Assembly (NCBI GenBank): GCA_934183185.1
Contig: CAKPSO010000005.1
Coordinates: forward strand, 1-64,000
Source: an uncultured Bacilli bacterium
GTDB taxonomy: Bacteria > Bacillota_I > Bacilli_A > RF39 > UBA660
DNA: 64,000 nt
Direction of reading: 5' to 3'
Shown: positions 32,350-42,873 of the stretch, one piece after another
How positions within the stretch are numbered: the first letter of the stretch is position 1
Layout: each line of letters begins with the position of its first letter
Notes under the pieces: generated by a model
Seen by the model: only the letters and a program-made list of their open reading frames with translations
What the model was told of the DNA's origin: nothing
Database searches by the model: none
Position numbers and translations under genes: made by a program

Positions 32350-34563
32350 ATGGATTTTAATGATGAGTTATCACAGGAAGATAATCAACAACATCAGAAT
32401 CGTTTTATTTTTTCTAATGATTATTACGAGGATATGCCTCTAGAAGATGATAATCGTCTTGATGTAGCTAAGAAGGTAGAACCATTTATTAGTAATTCTA
32501 GTAGTAGTGGAAGTAATATACCTATTCATCAAACTAATGATATGGATCAATTAGTACAGAATGAGTATAGTGATACTAATACTTTTGATTTTTTTGGACA
32601 TGATGCTAATACTAAAATACCAGATACTAAACCGGATGAAGTAAAAGTAGATAGTGTTCCAGAAGAAGATGTTGAATTAGAAAAAACAGTAGAACCTAAA
32701 AAAAGTACTTATCAGGAAGATTCATTCTTTAGTGCACTTGGAAATAGTATTATAAAAAAGAGGCCAGTTGTGGATGAAAATGTAGTACATTTAGATAAAC
32801 CTGAGGTTAAAGAAGATCCACTTAATATAGGTAGAGTTCCTGAAATGCCTGAGTATCATGATTTTACTCTTCAAGCAGATATTTCTCAAGATGTTGATCA
32901 GAGTAGTGATATTTCAGTTGAAAAAGTTGACACTACAGGAGTAGATAATAGTATTATTGATAATATAGTTGATTATCAAAGTAAGATACCAGAAGCAGTA
33001 AATGATAAAAATAGTCAGTATATAATTGGTGGTGATACGCAGCCTAAAGAAGACAAAACTGCTATTACTAATTTTATGGATCAGAATCAAAAAGTTAGTA
33101 ATTTATCTATAGATACTGGAGTAAACCAAGAGCTTGAACAACAACTAATTAAACAAAGAGAGTTAGAGGAAGAAGAAAGAAGAAAAAATAATCCAGATTT
33201 ACAGGATTATTTACACTATACACCTAAAGAAAGTGAAATGGAAACATTATATAGAGCTGGTGGTAAAAGTATTACTAGGGAGAAGAAAAATAAAATTCCT
33301 ACTATTTCTCCAATGTTTGAAAAGAAATTAGTAAATCAAGAATCAGTAGTCCAAAATCAACCTCAAGTAGTTAATATTGATGAGGAGATCAAAAATAAAC
33401 CTCAGAATATTGATGAGATGATAGAAGATATTTTAAATGTACCTAATTTAAGTAATATGGTAGTACCAATTAATCAGGCTGAAAATCCAGGAGTATCTTT
33501 TGGTAGTATGGAACCTGTAGAAAAGAAAGATGAAGTAAAAGAGGGTGAACCTACTACGGTTTATGATGAGAAAAAGGATAACTTTGATTATGATCAAAAC
33601 TTTGATAATGTTGTGGTTAAAAAATCAGATTTACTTGATAAATTGAAAGAACAAGCTGATAAAGATGGTAGAATTAGTATTTTAGCTCGCTATGGTGAGG
33701 ACTTCTGCAGTAGAGATTATGTTACTAATCCAGCTATTGGTAGAGCTGAGGAGATAAAACAGCTAATATTAATATTACTTACACCTGAAAAATCTGGTAT
33801 ATTAATTGGTAAACCTGGTATAGGTAAGACTAGTATAGTCGAAGGGTTAGCTTATCAATTACAGAGAGATAATGTTCCTGATGCTTTAAAAGGTTACGTT
33901 ATAGTTAGTGTTAAAACAGCTTCATTACTTGGAACATTACCTACTGGTGAGACTAGACTTCAAACCTTAGTAGATGAGTTGAAACAATTAGATAAAATTA
34001 TTTTATTTATAGATGAAGTACATATGTTAATTGGGGCTACTAATGATTCTGCTTTGGACTTTGCTAATATGTTTAAGGAAAGTCTTGGACGTGGTAGTAT
34101 TAAGGTAATAGGAGCAACTACTACTGAGGAGTATGAAAGATACATATTACGTGATAAAGCATTCGTTAGACGTTTTCAAAAAGTAGAAGTTCAGGAACCA
34201 AATCGAGAGCAAACTATTAAAATATTAATCGGAACATTACCAAAAATCGAAAAATCTACAGGTGCCAAGTTAAAATATACACAATTTATTCAATCAGAAA
34301 TTATGGCATTTATTGTGGACATAACTACTGAATATAAGAGAATATATGGTATTGGTTCACGTTATCCTGATATATGTTTAACATTACTTGCTCAAGCTTT
34401 TTCACAGGCTGTGTTTGCTAATAGAAAAGAAGTGACTATTATCGATATTCGTAGAGCTATAGAAAATTCTAAGAATATTTATCCAGATGTTATAAAGAAA
34501 GAACTTGTTAACTTTGATAAGAAGTTTAAAGATATTATTCAGGAAGAAGAAAGCCAAAAATAA
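32350..34563 (+). CDS. AAA+ ATPase with single ClpA/B D1-like module and long disordered N-terminus
   Basis: A 737-residue protein. Residues 1-430 are acidic and low-complexity with no folded domain I can name. From about 445 a ClpA/ClpB first-ATPase-like module follows: AIGRAEEIKQL, Walker A GKPGIGKTS near 487, Walker B ILFIDEVH near 550, sensor-type IGATTTEEYER and an arginine-finger region DKAFVRRFQKV. There is no second ATPase module, no Clp N-domain and no middle coiled coil. It presumably remodels proteins using ATP; partners are unknown. A good RBS (AGGGAGG) precedes the ATG. A terminator follows directly. Confidence 0.78.
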   Translation: MDFNDELSQEDNQQHQNRFIFSNDYYEDMPLEDDNRLDVAKKVEPFISNSSSSGSNIPIHQTNDMDQLVQNEYSDTNTFDFFGHDANTKIPDTKPDEVKVDSVPEEDVELEKTVEPKKSTYQEDSFFSALGNSIIKKRPVVDENVVHLDKPEVKEDPLNIGRVPEMPEYHDFTLQADISQDVDQSSDISVEKVDTTGVDNSIIDNIVDYQSKIPEAVNDKNSQYIIGGDTQPKEDKTAITNFMDQNQKVSNLSIDTGVNQELEQQLIKQRELEEEERRKNNPDLQDYLHYTPKESEMETLYRAGGKSITREKKNKIPTISPMFEKKLVNQESVVQNQPQVVNIDEEIKNKPQNIDEMIEDILNVPNLSNMVVPINQAENPGVSFGSMEPVEKKDEVKEGEPTTVYDEKKDNFDYDQNFDNVVVKKSDLLDKLKEQADKDGRISILARYGEDFCSRDYVTNPAIGRAEEIKQLILILLTPEKSGILIGKPGIGKTSIVEGLAYQLQRDNVPDALKGYVIVSVKTASLLGTLPTGETRLQTLVDELKQLDKIILFIDEVHMLIGATNDSALDFANMFKESLGRGSIKVIGATTTEEYERYILRDKAFVRRFQKVEVQEPNREQTIKILIGTLPKIEKSTGAKLKYTQFIQSEIMAFIVDITTEYKRIYGIGSRYPDICLTLLAQAFSQAVFANRKEVTIIDIRRAIENSKNIYPDVIKKELVNFDKKFKDIIQEEESQK

Positions 34564-34591
34564 AAAAATCCTCAAAATTTGGGGATTTTTT
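34563..34591. terminator. bidirectional terminator between the AAA+ gene and cotJC
   Basis: AAAATCCTC pairs with GGGGATTTT across a 7-base loop (with a T-G pair), with A and T runs on the two sides. It touches both stop codons. Confidence 0.8.
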
Positions 34592-35156
34592 ACTTTGCTT
34601 GTGGTAGATTTGATAGATAGTATTCATACAATTCTTTAAAACGATTAAAGTGTACTATTTCTCTTTGTCTTAACCATAGTAATGGACCAATTACATCTGG
34701 ATCATCCGTTAAATCTATTAAGTGTTCATATACAGCACGGGCTTTTTGTTCAGCAGCCATGTCTTCTGATAAGTCAGCTATTGGATCTCCTGTAGTAGCA
34801 AAGTAAGCTACAGTAAATGGAACACCATTGGAGTCAGTTGGATATAATGCAGAATCATGTTCAGCATAGTGTGTATCTAAGCCAGCAGCTTTAATTTCTT
34901 CCATTGAAGCCCCTTGCATTAATTGATATACCATTGTACATATCATTTCAATATGAGCTAATTCTTCGGTTCCAATATCTGTAAGTAGTGCTTTGCCACG
35001 ATTATCTGGCATAGTATATCTTTGGTTTAAATAACGTAGAGCAGCAGCCATTTCTCCATTTGCTCCACCGTATTGAGTAATTAAATAACGAGCCATTCGT
35101 AGATCTTTTTTCTTTATTGAAATCGGATACTGTAATCTTTTTTCATATTTCCACAT
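34590..35156 (-). CDS. cotJC: CotJC-type spore coat protein (manganese-catalase family)
   Basis: A 188-residue protein starting MWKYEKRLQYPI at 35156, the characteristic CotJC opening; an upstream in-frame ATG would extend it into the preceding gene. It belongs to the manganese catalase-like ferritin superfamily: metal-ligand candidates are E-x2-H in TEELAHIEM and the later E/H pair in LRQREIVHFNRF. It is part of the inner spore coat in Bacillus. It follows the cotJA-cotJB-like gene by two bases on the same strand, forming the cotJ operon. Confidence 0.93.
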   Translation of the reverse strand: MWKYEKRLQYPISIKKKDLRMARYLITQYGGANGEMAAALRYLNQRYTMPDNRGKALLTDIGTEELAHIEMICTMVYQLMQGASMEEIKAAGLDTHYAEHDSALYPTDSNGVPFTVAYFATTGDPIADLSEDMAAEQKARAVYEHLIDLTDDPDVIGPLLWLRQREIVHFNRFKELYEYYLSNLPQAK

Positions 35157-35158
35157 TT

Positions 35159-35599
35159 TTAGTTTTCCTCCATTTCCCATGGCCAACTGTAAGCTTCCCA
35201 ACTAAAAGTACTATTATTAGATGGAGTATTTACTGATAGTGGACCATATTTACTTTCATATCTTTTAATAGCCTCATCTGCCATACTTTGATATCTGTTA
35301 AATAACCCAATCATATTAGTATCATCTGGATATACATCAAGATATAAATTTAGTTCATGAGCAGCAAAACTTAGTTGATCAACATTAAGTAATAATTCAG
35401 CTTGCTCATTATTTGGTATTAATCTAGTAGGTCTATAATTTTTATACTGCTGGTATAAGTTATTAAATAAATTACCCTTAATAAAACCATCGTATGGTTC
35501 AGCTAACATTTGATTATTAGTTACTTGGTTTTCACGATTTAAAAATATATTATTATGTGGATTCATATCTTGATAACCATAATTAAAATTATTATTCAT
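35159..35599 (-). CDS. cotJB: probable CotJA-CotJB fusion spore coat protein
   Basis: A 146-residue protein from ATG 35599 (GGAGAG upstream). Residues about 60-146 are CotJB: LLLNVDQLSFAAHELNLYLDVYPDD, then YESKYGPL and the closing WPWE. The preceding part contains EPYDGFIKGNLFNNLYQQY, which resembles CotJA (a G-T-L/F-x2-L-x-x-PY pattern). Separate cotJA, cotJB and cotJC genes are usual; here no separate cotJA is seen and the first two appear joined. The CotJB part is sure, the CotJA part likely. Confidence 0.82.
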   Translation of the reverse strand: MNNNFNYGYQDMNPHNNIFLNRENQVTNNQMLAEPYDGFIKGNLFNNLYQQYKNYRPTRLIPNNEQAELLLNVDQLSFAAHELNLYLDVYPDDTNMIGLFNRYQSMADEAIKRYESKYGPLSVNTPSNNSTFSWEAYSWPWEMEEN

Positions 35600-35732
35600 A
35601 AAATCTCTCCTCAACATAATGTATGACATACACATATTCTTGTATAGGCAAAATCCCAAAAATAAAAGATGTTTATTGTATTAGAAAGCATTATTTGGTA
35701 TAATGATATATATAAATGAAGGAGAGTTATGT

Positions 35733-36839
35733 ATGAAAGATTTTATTAATGATATAGGTAAGAAAAAATTATTAATAATACTTGGTAGTATAGTAGGAGC
35801 TATTGTGTTAATAATTATTATTCTGCTTTTATATAATGCTTTTTTTAAGAAGAATAGTTATAGCTCAGTTGAAGATAAGGTACTACAAGCAGCTAAGGAA
35901 TATTATTCAGATAATGCTAATTTATTACCTAAAAATATTAATGATGAGGTAAGTATTAATAGTACTACTTTAACTTCTGGTGACTATTTAAAAAGTTTAG
36001 ATGAATTAGTGCCAGATAAAAATGTTAATTGTACCGCAACAGTAACAGTTACTAAGATAAGTGATAGTTATAGATATGTTTCTAAGTTAAAGTGTGGAGA
36101 AAAGTATGAGACTAAGACTATAGCTGATTATATTAAGAGTACTGATGGGACAGTTATATCAGGTCAAGGATTATATGAAATGAATGGAGATTTAGTATAT
36201 CGTGGTGATAATCCTAATAATAATATTAGTTTTGCTGGTAAGAAATGGAATATAGTTAAGATTGAAAATGGACAGTTAGAATTGATTTTAAATGAGAAAT
36301 CAACTAGAGTTACTTGGGATGATCGTTTCAATGTTGAACGTAATCAAGATGATGGTATAAATAATTATTCTGTTAGTAGAGCTAATGATTATTTGACTAA
36401 CTTATATAATAGTGATGAGTTAATAAAGAGTGATGATAAGCTTGTGGTTACTGCTCATAATTTATATATTGGTAAAAGAAGCATTGATGTTTCTTATAAT
36501 GATGGTTCTATAGAAAAATCAGAAACATTAGAGAATAAATATATTGGATTTTTGCCATTATTTGATTATATTAATGCTAGTTTAGATAGTAATTGTCTTT
36601 CTGCTTCAACACAGTCATGTGCTAATTATAATTATTTGGGTAGTGTTGGATATAATTGGTGGACTATGACGGGTGATTCTGATACTACTCATAAAGTTTA
36701 TAGAATTAATACTGATGGTAAAATATCATTATCTAGAGCTTCTACTACTGTATATGCTAGGCCAGTAATTTATTTGGCTAAGGATGCTGTTTATGTAAAG
36801 GGTAATGGTACAACTTCTAATCCTTATGTAGTTAAGTAA
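35733..36839 (+). CDS. membrane-anchored surface protein with C-terminal domain shared with the 16756 gene
   Basis: A 368-residue protein from ATG 35733 (GAAGGAGAG upstream). A basic start and one long membrane span (about residues 11-33) are followed by an outer part. SSVEDKVLQAAKEYY with later paired cysteines (NCTATVTV, LKCGEKY) recalls pilin-like or related outer domains. The rest contains ISFAGKKWNIVKIENG, YNWWTMTGDSD and the closing RPVIYLAKDAVYVKGNGTTSNPY, matching the end of the protein at 16756. Its function is unknown; surface exposure is inferred. It has its own terminator. Confidence 0.68.
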   Translation: MKDFINDIGKKKLLIILGSIVGAIVLIIIILLLYNAFFKKNSYSSVEDKVLQAAKEYYSDNANLLPKNINDEVSINSTTLTSGDYLKSLDELVPDKNVNCTATVTVTKISDSYRYVSKLKCGEKYETKTIADYIKSTDGTVISGQGLYEMNGDLVYRGDNPNNNISFAGKKWNIVKIENGQLELILNEKSTRVTWDDRFNVERNQDDGINNYSVSRANDYLTNLYNSDELIKSDDKLVVTAHNLYIGKRSIDVSYNDGSIEKSETLENKYIGFLPLFDYINASLDSNCLSASTQSCANYNYLGSVGYNWWTMTGDSDTTHKVYRINTDGKISLSRASTTVYARPVIYLAKDAVYVKGNGTTSNPYVVK

Positions 36840-36875
36840 TATAATTTAAGTTTTTAACGAAAATAGACTAGACAA

Positions 36876-36912
36876 AATACACTTTTATTGATAGAATAAG
36901 AGTGTATTTTTT
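36876..36912 (+). terminator. terminator after the 35733 gene
   Basis: A 14-bp stem (36876-36889 with 36895-36908, one G-T pair) with a 5-base loop is followed by T residues, just before tRNA-His. Confidence 0.85.
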
Positions 36913-36927
36913 ATTAAATACAAATTT

Positions 36928-37004
36928 GGCGGTATTGGTGAAGTGGTTAACACGCCGGATTGTGGCTCCGGTATGCAAGGGTTCGATCCCCTTATTCCGC
37001 CCCA
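36928..37004 (+). tRNA. tRNA-His(GTG)
   Basis: The anticodon loop is TTGTGGC, with the extra G-1 paired to C73 expected for tRNA-His and CCA encoded. The acceptor stem has a T-T mismatch at the fifth pair (GCGGTAT against ATTCCGC). Accessory DNA begins directly after it. Confidence 0.93.
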
Positions 37005-37042
37005 TTTTGAAATTTACGCACACCTTTGTGTGTTAAATAAGT

Positions 37043-37077
37043 AAAAGTTCGTAATACTTGGTATTATGGACTTTTTT
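37043..37077 (+). terminator. terminator after tRNA-His
   Basis: A stem of about 15 bp (37043-37057 with 37061-37075), with a 3-base loop and T run, is preceded by a small hairpin ACACAC/GTGTGT near 37019-37034. Confidence 0.8.
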
Positions 37078-37101
37078 CTTTGCGAAGGTGGTGAATAATA
37101 A

Positions 37102-37392
37102 ATGAATGTGTCCATAGAAACTTTAGAATTTCCTTTGTGTATAAAAAATAAAATATTAAGGATTAAAGATATTACTAAACTAAACATAGGATATATATCA
37201 GGTAAGAACATAATCTTTAAAAACACTAATTTAGGGTTATTTGAGCCACATAAAGTTATTATTAGTAATAATTATAACGGAATAGTATTACTTTGTTATA
37301 ATGAGGATACAACGCTTTATAGGGATGATTTAAGTACAATTACAATAAATGAGATAACAGATATAATTAAGGTGTTATTAGAAAAAAATTAA
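37102..37392 (+). CDS. small protein of serine-recombinase element (homologue of the 59106 gene)
   Basis: A 96-residue soluble protein with GAAGGTGGTGA before the ATG. The core LGLFEPHKVIISNNYNGIVLLCYNE and the closing ITINEITDIIKVLLE align with NYIEPHRVIIKGITFLVFNYSK and LEIKDLESFIKSL of the 91-residue protein at 59106. Both genes sit between a tRNA and a large serine recombinase, each behind a terminator. The position suggests a recombination-accessory or element-control role, but no known family is recognised. Confidence 0.6.
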   Translation: MNVSIETLEFPLCIKNKILRIKDITKLNIGYISGKNIIFKNTNLGLFEPHKVIISNNYNGIVLLCYNEDTTLYRDDLSTITINEITDIIKVLLEKN

Positions 37393-37557
37393 AAAAATTT
37401 TAAAATTTATTTTTTCCTTTATTTATAAGGACTTAACGACAATTTTTGGGTATGATTTTCAAAAAAGTGGCCGTTGCATGTCCTAAAAAAATGTGGTATA
37501 TATGGTAATATACGACAATTGTAGATAGTTGTATATTTATGTAGTTTGGTAGTTCTA

Positions 37558-37587
37558 ACACAAGGGAAATTCTCTTGTGTTTTTTTG
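37558..37587 (+). terminator. terminator/attenuator in the recombinase leader
   Basis: A 10-bp stem ACACAAGGGA with TCTCTTGTGT and a 3-base loop is followed by seven T residues, 30 bases before the recombinase start. An alternative hairpin (about 37508-37535) lies upstream. It occupies the same position as the attenuator of the second element. Confidence 0.75.
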
Positions 37588-37603
37588 TCGTTAAAAAATA
37601 TAG

Positions 37604-39355
<1,752 letters not shown>

Positions 39356-39393
39356 AATATGGTAAAATATTAAGTGAAATGGAGATGATTTTT

Positions 39394-40200
39394 TTGCAAA
39401 AATTAATAATGATTGGAACAGGACATGGATTTGTATTTGATTGCTATAATACATGTTTTCTAATGCAAAATGATGATAAGTATTTTCTAATTGATACAGG
39501 AGGAAGCGCTCATATTGTTCAGAATTTACAAAAGCTAAATATAAATCTTGGTCAAATTCATGATATATTTATCTCTCATTGTCATACTGATCATATACTT
39601 GGGTTATTTTGGATTTTAAAAAGATTAGCTGGGATGATACGTTCTGGAGAATATGAAGGCTCTTTAAATATATATTGTAATGATGAAGTAGCAAATTCAA
39701 TAAGGAACATTTATCCTAATTTATTTCCTAATTTATATGTTGATTTGATCACTAAATATTTAAATATTGTTATTTTAAATGATAATGAAACGAAAAATAT
39801 TGCTGGCAAAGATTATACTTTTTTTGATGTAAAGGCAAGAAAAAATAAATTATATGGGCTCGAAACAAAATTAGATAATAATAAAAAACTTGTTTTTCTT
39901 GGTGATGAAACTTGCAATCCAGAAATTTATGATAAAATAAAAAACTGTGATTATGTAATGCATGAAGCCTTTTGTTTAGACAGTGAACAAGATATTTTTA
40001 ACCCTTATGAAAAACACCATTCTACTGTAAAATCAGTGTGTGAAAATTTTAAAGATTTTAATATAAAAAACTTAATATTATTTCATACTGAAGATACGCA
40101 TCTAAATAATAGAAAAGAATTATATTTAAACGAGGGCAAACAGTATTATTCTAATAATATTTTAATACCTGATGATTTAGAAACAATAGAATTAAATTAG
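39394..40200 (+). CDS. MBL-fold metallohydrolase
   Basis: A 268-residue metallo-beta-lactamase-fold hydrolase starting at TTG 39394 (GGAG at 39381-39384), with an ATG at 39379 as an alternative. The metal site H62-x-H64-x-D66-H67 lies in SHCHTDHILG, preceded by FLIDTGGS; later ligands are D in VFLGDE and H in LILFHTED. The arrangement is close to RNase Z/arylsulfatase-like subgroups. The natural substrate cannot be told. It is the first gene of a three-gene run with YdcF-like and second MBL genes. Confidence 0.82.
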   Translation: MQKLIMIGTGHGFVFDCYNTCFLMQNDDKYFLIDTGGSAHIVQNLQKLNINLGQIHDIFISHCHTDHILGLFWILKRLAGMIRSGEYEGSLNIYCNDEVANSIRNIYPNLFPNLYVDLITKYLNIVILNDNETKNIAGKDYTFFDVKARKNKLYGLETKLDNNKKLVFLGDETCNPEIYDKIKNCDYVMHEAFCLDSEQDIFNPYEKHHSTVKSVCENFKDFNIKNLILFHTEDTHLNNRKELYLNEGKQYYSNNILIPDDLETIELN

Positions 40201-40215
40201 AAAGGAGATCTTTAA

Positions 40216-40854
40216 ATGGAAGAAATTAAATTATCTCAAATTGATGATAGTGAGTTAACAGATGAACAAATTGATAATATTGTTTATTCAAATATTGATG
40301 ATGATAAACTACCATCAGAATACGCTCTCGTTTTTGGAAATAGTATGTTGATTAAAGAAAGAGTAAATACTTCTGTAGATGCCTATAAAAGAGGTAGAAT
40401 TAAAAAAATAATATTCATGGGTGGAGCTAACGGGGTTAGTAACCAAAATAATTCTATTATTCCAGAAGCAATAAAAATGAAAGAATTAGCAGTATCTTTA
40501 GGTGTAAATGAAGATGATATATTAATAGATGATGCTTCAAATAATAGTTTTGAAAATGTAGAAAATGCAATGAAATTATTACCAAATGATGTTAATCATA
40601 TTTCTATTATTACAAGTGAATTTCATTTAAAAAGATGTTACGCAATATTAAAGAAGAATCATCCAAATATTTCAGTTACAATGATTTCCTCAAAAGATGG
40701 TTTTTCTGATCGTGATAATTGGTTTTTATCAGATAATTCATGGAATTCTGGAAGAAGTCTTGCAACTTATGAAGCTCATTTATTAGTAAAATATGCTAAA
40801 GAAAATAAAATTTATGATTTAGAAATAAAAGAATTTAATCAAAAATTAATATAA
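40216..40854 (+). CDS. YdcF-family (DUF218) protein
   Basis: A 212-residue protein with the YdcF/SanA core: YALVFGNSML, VDAYKRGRIKKIIFMGG, EDDILIDDASNNSFENV and ISIITSEFHLKRCYAIL. Members bind or act on nucleotide-type or cell-envelope substrates and are poorly characterised. No membrane segment is present, so it is a cytoplasmic form. AAAGGAG precedes the ATG; spacing to the flanking MBL genes is 15-16 bases, so the three form an operon. Confidence 0.85.
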   Translation: MEEIKLSQIDDSELTDEQIDNIVYSNIDDDKLPSEYALVFGNSMLIKERVNTSVDAYKRGRIKKIIFMGGANGVSNQNNSIIPEAIKMKELAVSLGVNEDDILIDDASNNSFENVENAMKLLPNDVNHISIITSEFHLKRCYAILKKNHPNISVTMISSKDGFSDRDNWFLSDNSWNSGRSLATYEAHLLVKYAKENKIYDLEIKEFNQKLI

Positions 40855-40870
40855 TAAAGGAGAAATAAAT

Positions 40871-41518
40871 ATGAAAATAACTAAATATCCACAATCATGT
40901 TTATTAGTTGAAACAAACAATAAAAAAATCCTAATTGATGCTGGAGGATTAAAATATCAAGAAAAATTTCTAGATAATTGGAAAACTGTTGATTTAGTTT
41001 TAATCACTCATAAGCATGGTGATCATATTAAAATTGATGTTTTAAAAGAATTAAATAAACCGATTTATTCTACTCAAGAAGTACAAAATACTTATCCAGA
41101 AATAGAATTTAATATTGTAAAAGAAAATGATGTATTACAATTTGACAATATAAAAGTAGAAGTTGTAAAAGCGATTCATGGATATAATCCTAACTTAAAG
41201 GATGGTAAAGAAGTTTTTGAAAATGTTGGATATATAATTGATGATGGTATTTGCAGATTATATATAACAAGTGATACAATTTGTTTTAAAAATGATTATA
41301 AAGCTGATATTGTTGCATTACCAATAACAGCACATGGTCTTACTATGTCATCATATGAAGCTTCTTTATTTGCAATTGAATTAGGTGCTAAATTAGTACT
41401 ACCAATTCATATGGATAATGATGCATACCCAACTAATTTAGAATATATGAAAGAAAATTTTGAAAGATTTAATATTAATTATAAAGTATTAGAGATTGAA
41501 AAAACTATAGAAGTCTAA
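40871..41518 (+). CDS. second MBL-fold hydrolase (UlaG-like)
   Basis: A 215-residue MBL-fold protein of the compact type related to UPF0173/UlaG lactonases. The metal motif is H47-x-H49-x-D51-H52 in ITHKHGDHIKI; further ligands are His in KAIHGYNPN, D in ITSDTICF and H in LPIHMDND. It is not closely similar to the MBL protein two genes upstream. It ends the operon; a clean terminator follows at 41541. Confidence 0.85.
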   Translation: MKITKYPQSCLLVETNNKKILIDAGGLKYQEKFLDNWKTVDLVLITHKHGDHIKIDVLKELNKPIYSTQEVQNTYPEIEFNIVKENDVLQFDNIKVEVVKAIHGYNPNLKDGKEVFENVGYIIDDGICRLYITSDTICFKNDYKADIVALPITAHGLTMSSYEASLFAIELGAKLVLPIHMDNDAYPTNLEYMKENFERFNINYKVLEIEKTIEV

Positions 41519-41540
41519 TCATTGTAGCATAATAAATTTT

Positions 41541-41563
41541 GAACGAGAAATCGTTCTTTTTTT
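41541..41563 (+). terminator. terminator of the MBL-YdcF-MBL operon
   Basis: GAACGA and TCGTTC pair around a stable GAAA loop, followed by seven T residues. Confidence 0.9.
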
Positions 41564-41575
41564 ATTACTTAAATT

Positions 41576-41779
41576 TTGAAAGAAGGTGATTTTATTAATT
41601 ATTTCTTTGAAATAGTTGTGCCACATTTGTTAGAGTATTTTAAAGAAAATGCAAAGGATATACCTTATTCTTTGCTTTCTGAAGTATTAATTAATAATGA
41701 GAACTATGAAAAGGAAGTGAAAGAAATGATTGAAGAATCTAATGAAGTTAGTAAAAAATATAAAGAAAAAATAATATGA
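41576..41779 (+). CDS. small acidic helical protein, uncertain
   Basis: A frame of up to 67 residues. The RBS-like AGAAGGTGAT lies at 41581-41590, inside the frame, so the true start would be downstream of it, where only non-standard codons are available. Either the start is unusual or the gene is a remnant. The encoded segment is a Glu/Lys-rich helix (KEVKEMIEESNEVSKKYKEK). No family is recognised. Confidence 0.3.
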   Translation: MKEGDFINYFFEIVVPHLLEYFKENAKDIPYSLLSEVLINNENYEKEVKEMIEESNEVSKKYKEKII

Positions 41780-41849
41780 ATGTTAAGACATGCTAAAGTT
41801 TATTTGGTATAATATTTATAGGAAAAAATTAATGAAATGAGGTGTTGTT

Positions 41850-42755
41850 GTGAATATTAAAAACATACAAAAAGTATTGTTAGAATGTTACTCAAAAGAT
41901 TTATGTTATCCTAAAGTTCAAGATGATTGGGATGAGAATAATAAATGCTTTGGTATGTGTGCAATAACATCTCTAATCATTAATGATTATTTTGATGGAG
42001 ATATTTGTAAGATTCACGTGGATGGAATTAGTCACTATTTCAACTTGATAGATAATAAGATTATAGATCTAACCTCAGGTCAGTTTAATCATAATATAGA
42101 TTATAAGGACTATCAAATTATAGATAGGCAAAAAATATTAACTGATGACACAAAGAATAGATATAACATATTAAAAGCAAGATTAATAAAAAAATTGTTA
42201 AAACAAGTTGATGAAAAAGTATATTTTTGTAAATCTTGCGATAAATTAGTTGATAAGTTTTCTAATGATGCAACAGTGTTTTTAGGTAAAGATAATAATA
42301 TCGTATTAGTTGGAGAAGCTCCTGCAAACAATGGTTGGAGAAAAAGTCATAAATTATGGAAAGATGTTAATGGCAAGGTATTACCTAGTGGAGTTGTTTT
42401 ACAAAAATTATTTGATATTATTGATAGAGATATTTTTGAAACTACTTTTTTAGAATCTGTTAAATGTTATCCACTTGAAAGAAAAAATTTAGAAACTTGT
42501 TCTAAAAATTGTAAGAATATAATGTTAAAACAATTAAGAATTTTAAATCCTAAATTGATTATTACTTTAGGAGAATTTCCAACTAGAAATTTATTGGATT
42601 TTGAGTTTAAAAAGTTTGCAGATGTAGTTGGTGATATGTATGAGGTTAATGGATATAAAATACTGCCTATATACCATCCTAGTCCCATATCTCCAAAGAG
42701 TTATTCAGGTAATGTTCCAATTTTTGAAAAATTAACAAAAATATTGATAGCATAA
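41850..42755 (+). CDS. fusion of YunG-like domain and uracil-DNA-glycosylase-like domain
   Basis: A 301-residue protein starting with GTG at 41850 (GAGGTG upstream). Residues 1-95 resemble the YunG family (CYPKVQDDW, NKCFGMCAITSLIINDYF, GISHYFNLI, IIDLTSGQF), of unknown function. From 120 on there is a family-4-type uracil-DNA glycosylase pattern: C127-x2-C130, VLVGEAPA (152-159), SVKCYPLERKNLETC with C206 and C221, IITLGEFPT and the motif H276-P-S-P. The four cysteines fit an iron-sulfur site. The glycosylase would remove uracil, or another damaged base, from DNA. The pairing of these two domains is unfamiliar to me. Confidence 0.75.
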   Translation: MNIKNIQKVLLECYSKDLCYPKVQDDWDENNKCFGMCAITSLIINDYFDGDICKIHVDGISHYFNLIDNKIIDLTSGQFNHNIDYKDYQIIDRQKILTDDTKNRYNILKARLIKKLLKQVDEKVYFCKSCDKLVDKFSNDATVFLGKDNNIVLVGEAPANNGWRKSHKLWKDVNGKVLPSGVVLQKLFDIIDRDIFETTFLESVKCYPLERKNLETCSKNCKNIMLKQLRILNPKLIITLGEFPTRNLLDFEFKKFADVVGDMYEVNGYKILPIYHPSPISPKSYSGNVPIFEKLTKILIA

Positions 42756-42873
42756 CTTTTACTATTTAGGTGCAAAATTTGCTAGTTTATTGTCTTACGT
42801 TGAAATTTATGAGCATACTTTTCTTTACAAATATGATAAAATATAATCAAATAAAACTTATTTGGAGGTTTAT

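Noticed and set aside
36928..37004. tRNA-His as proven attachment site of the first element
   Set aside because: I found no repeat of the tRNA 3' end downstream to 44.2 kb, and large serine recombinases often use other sites. Adjacency alone is not proof.
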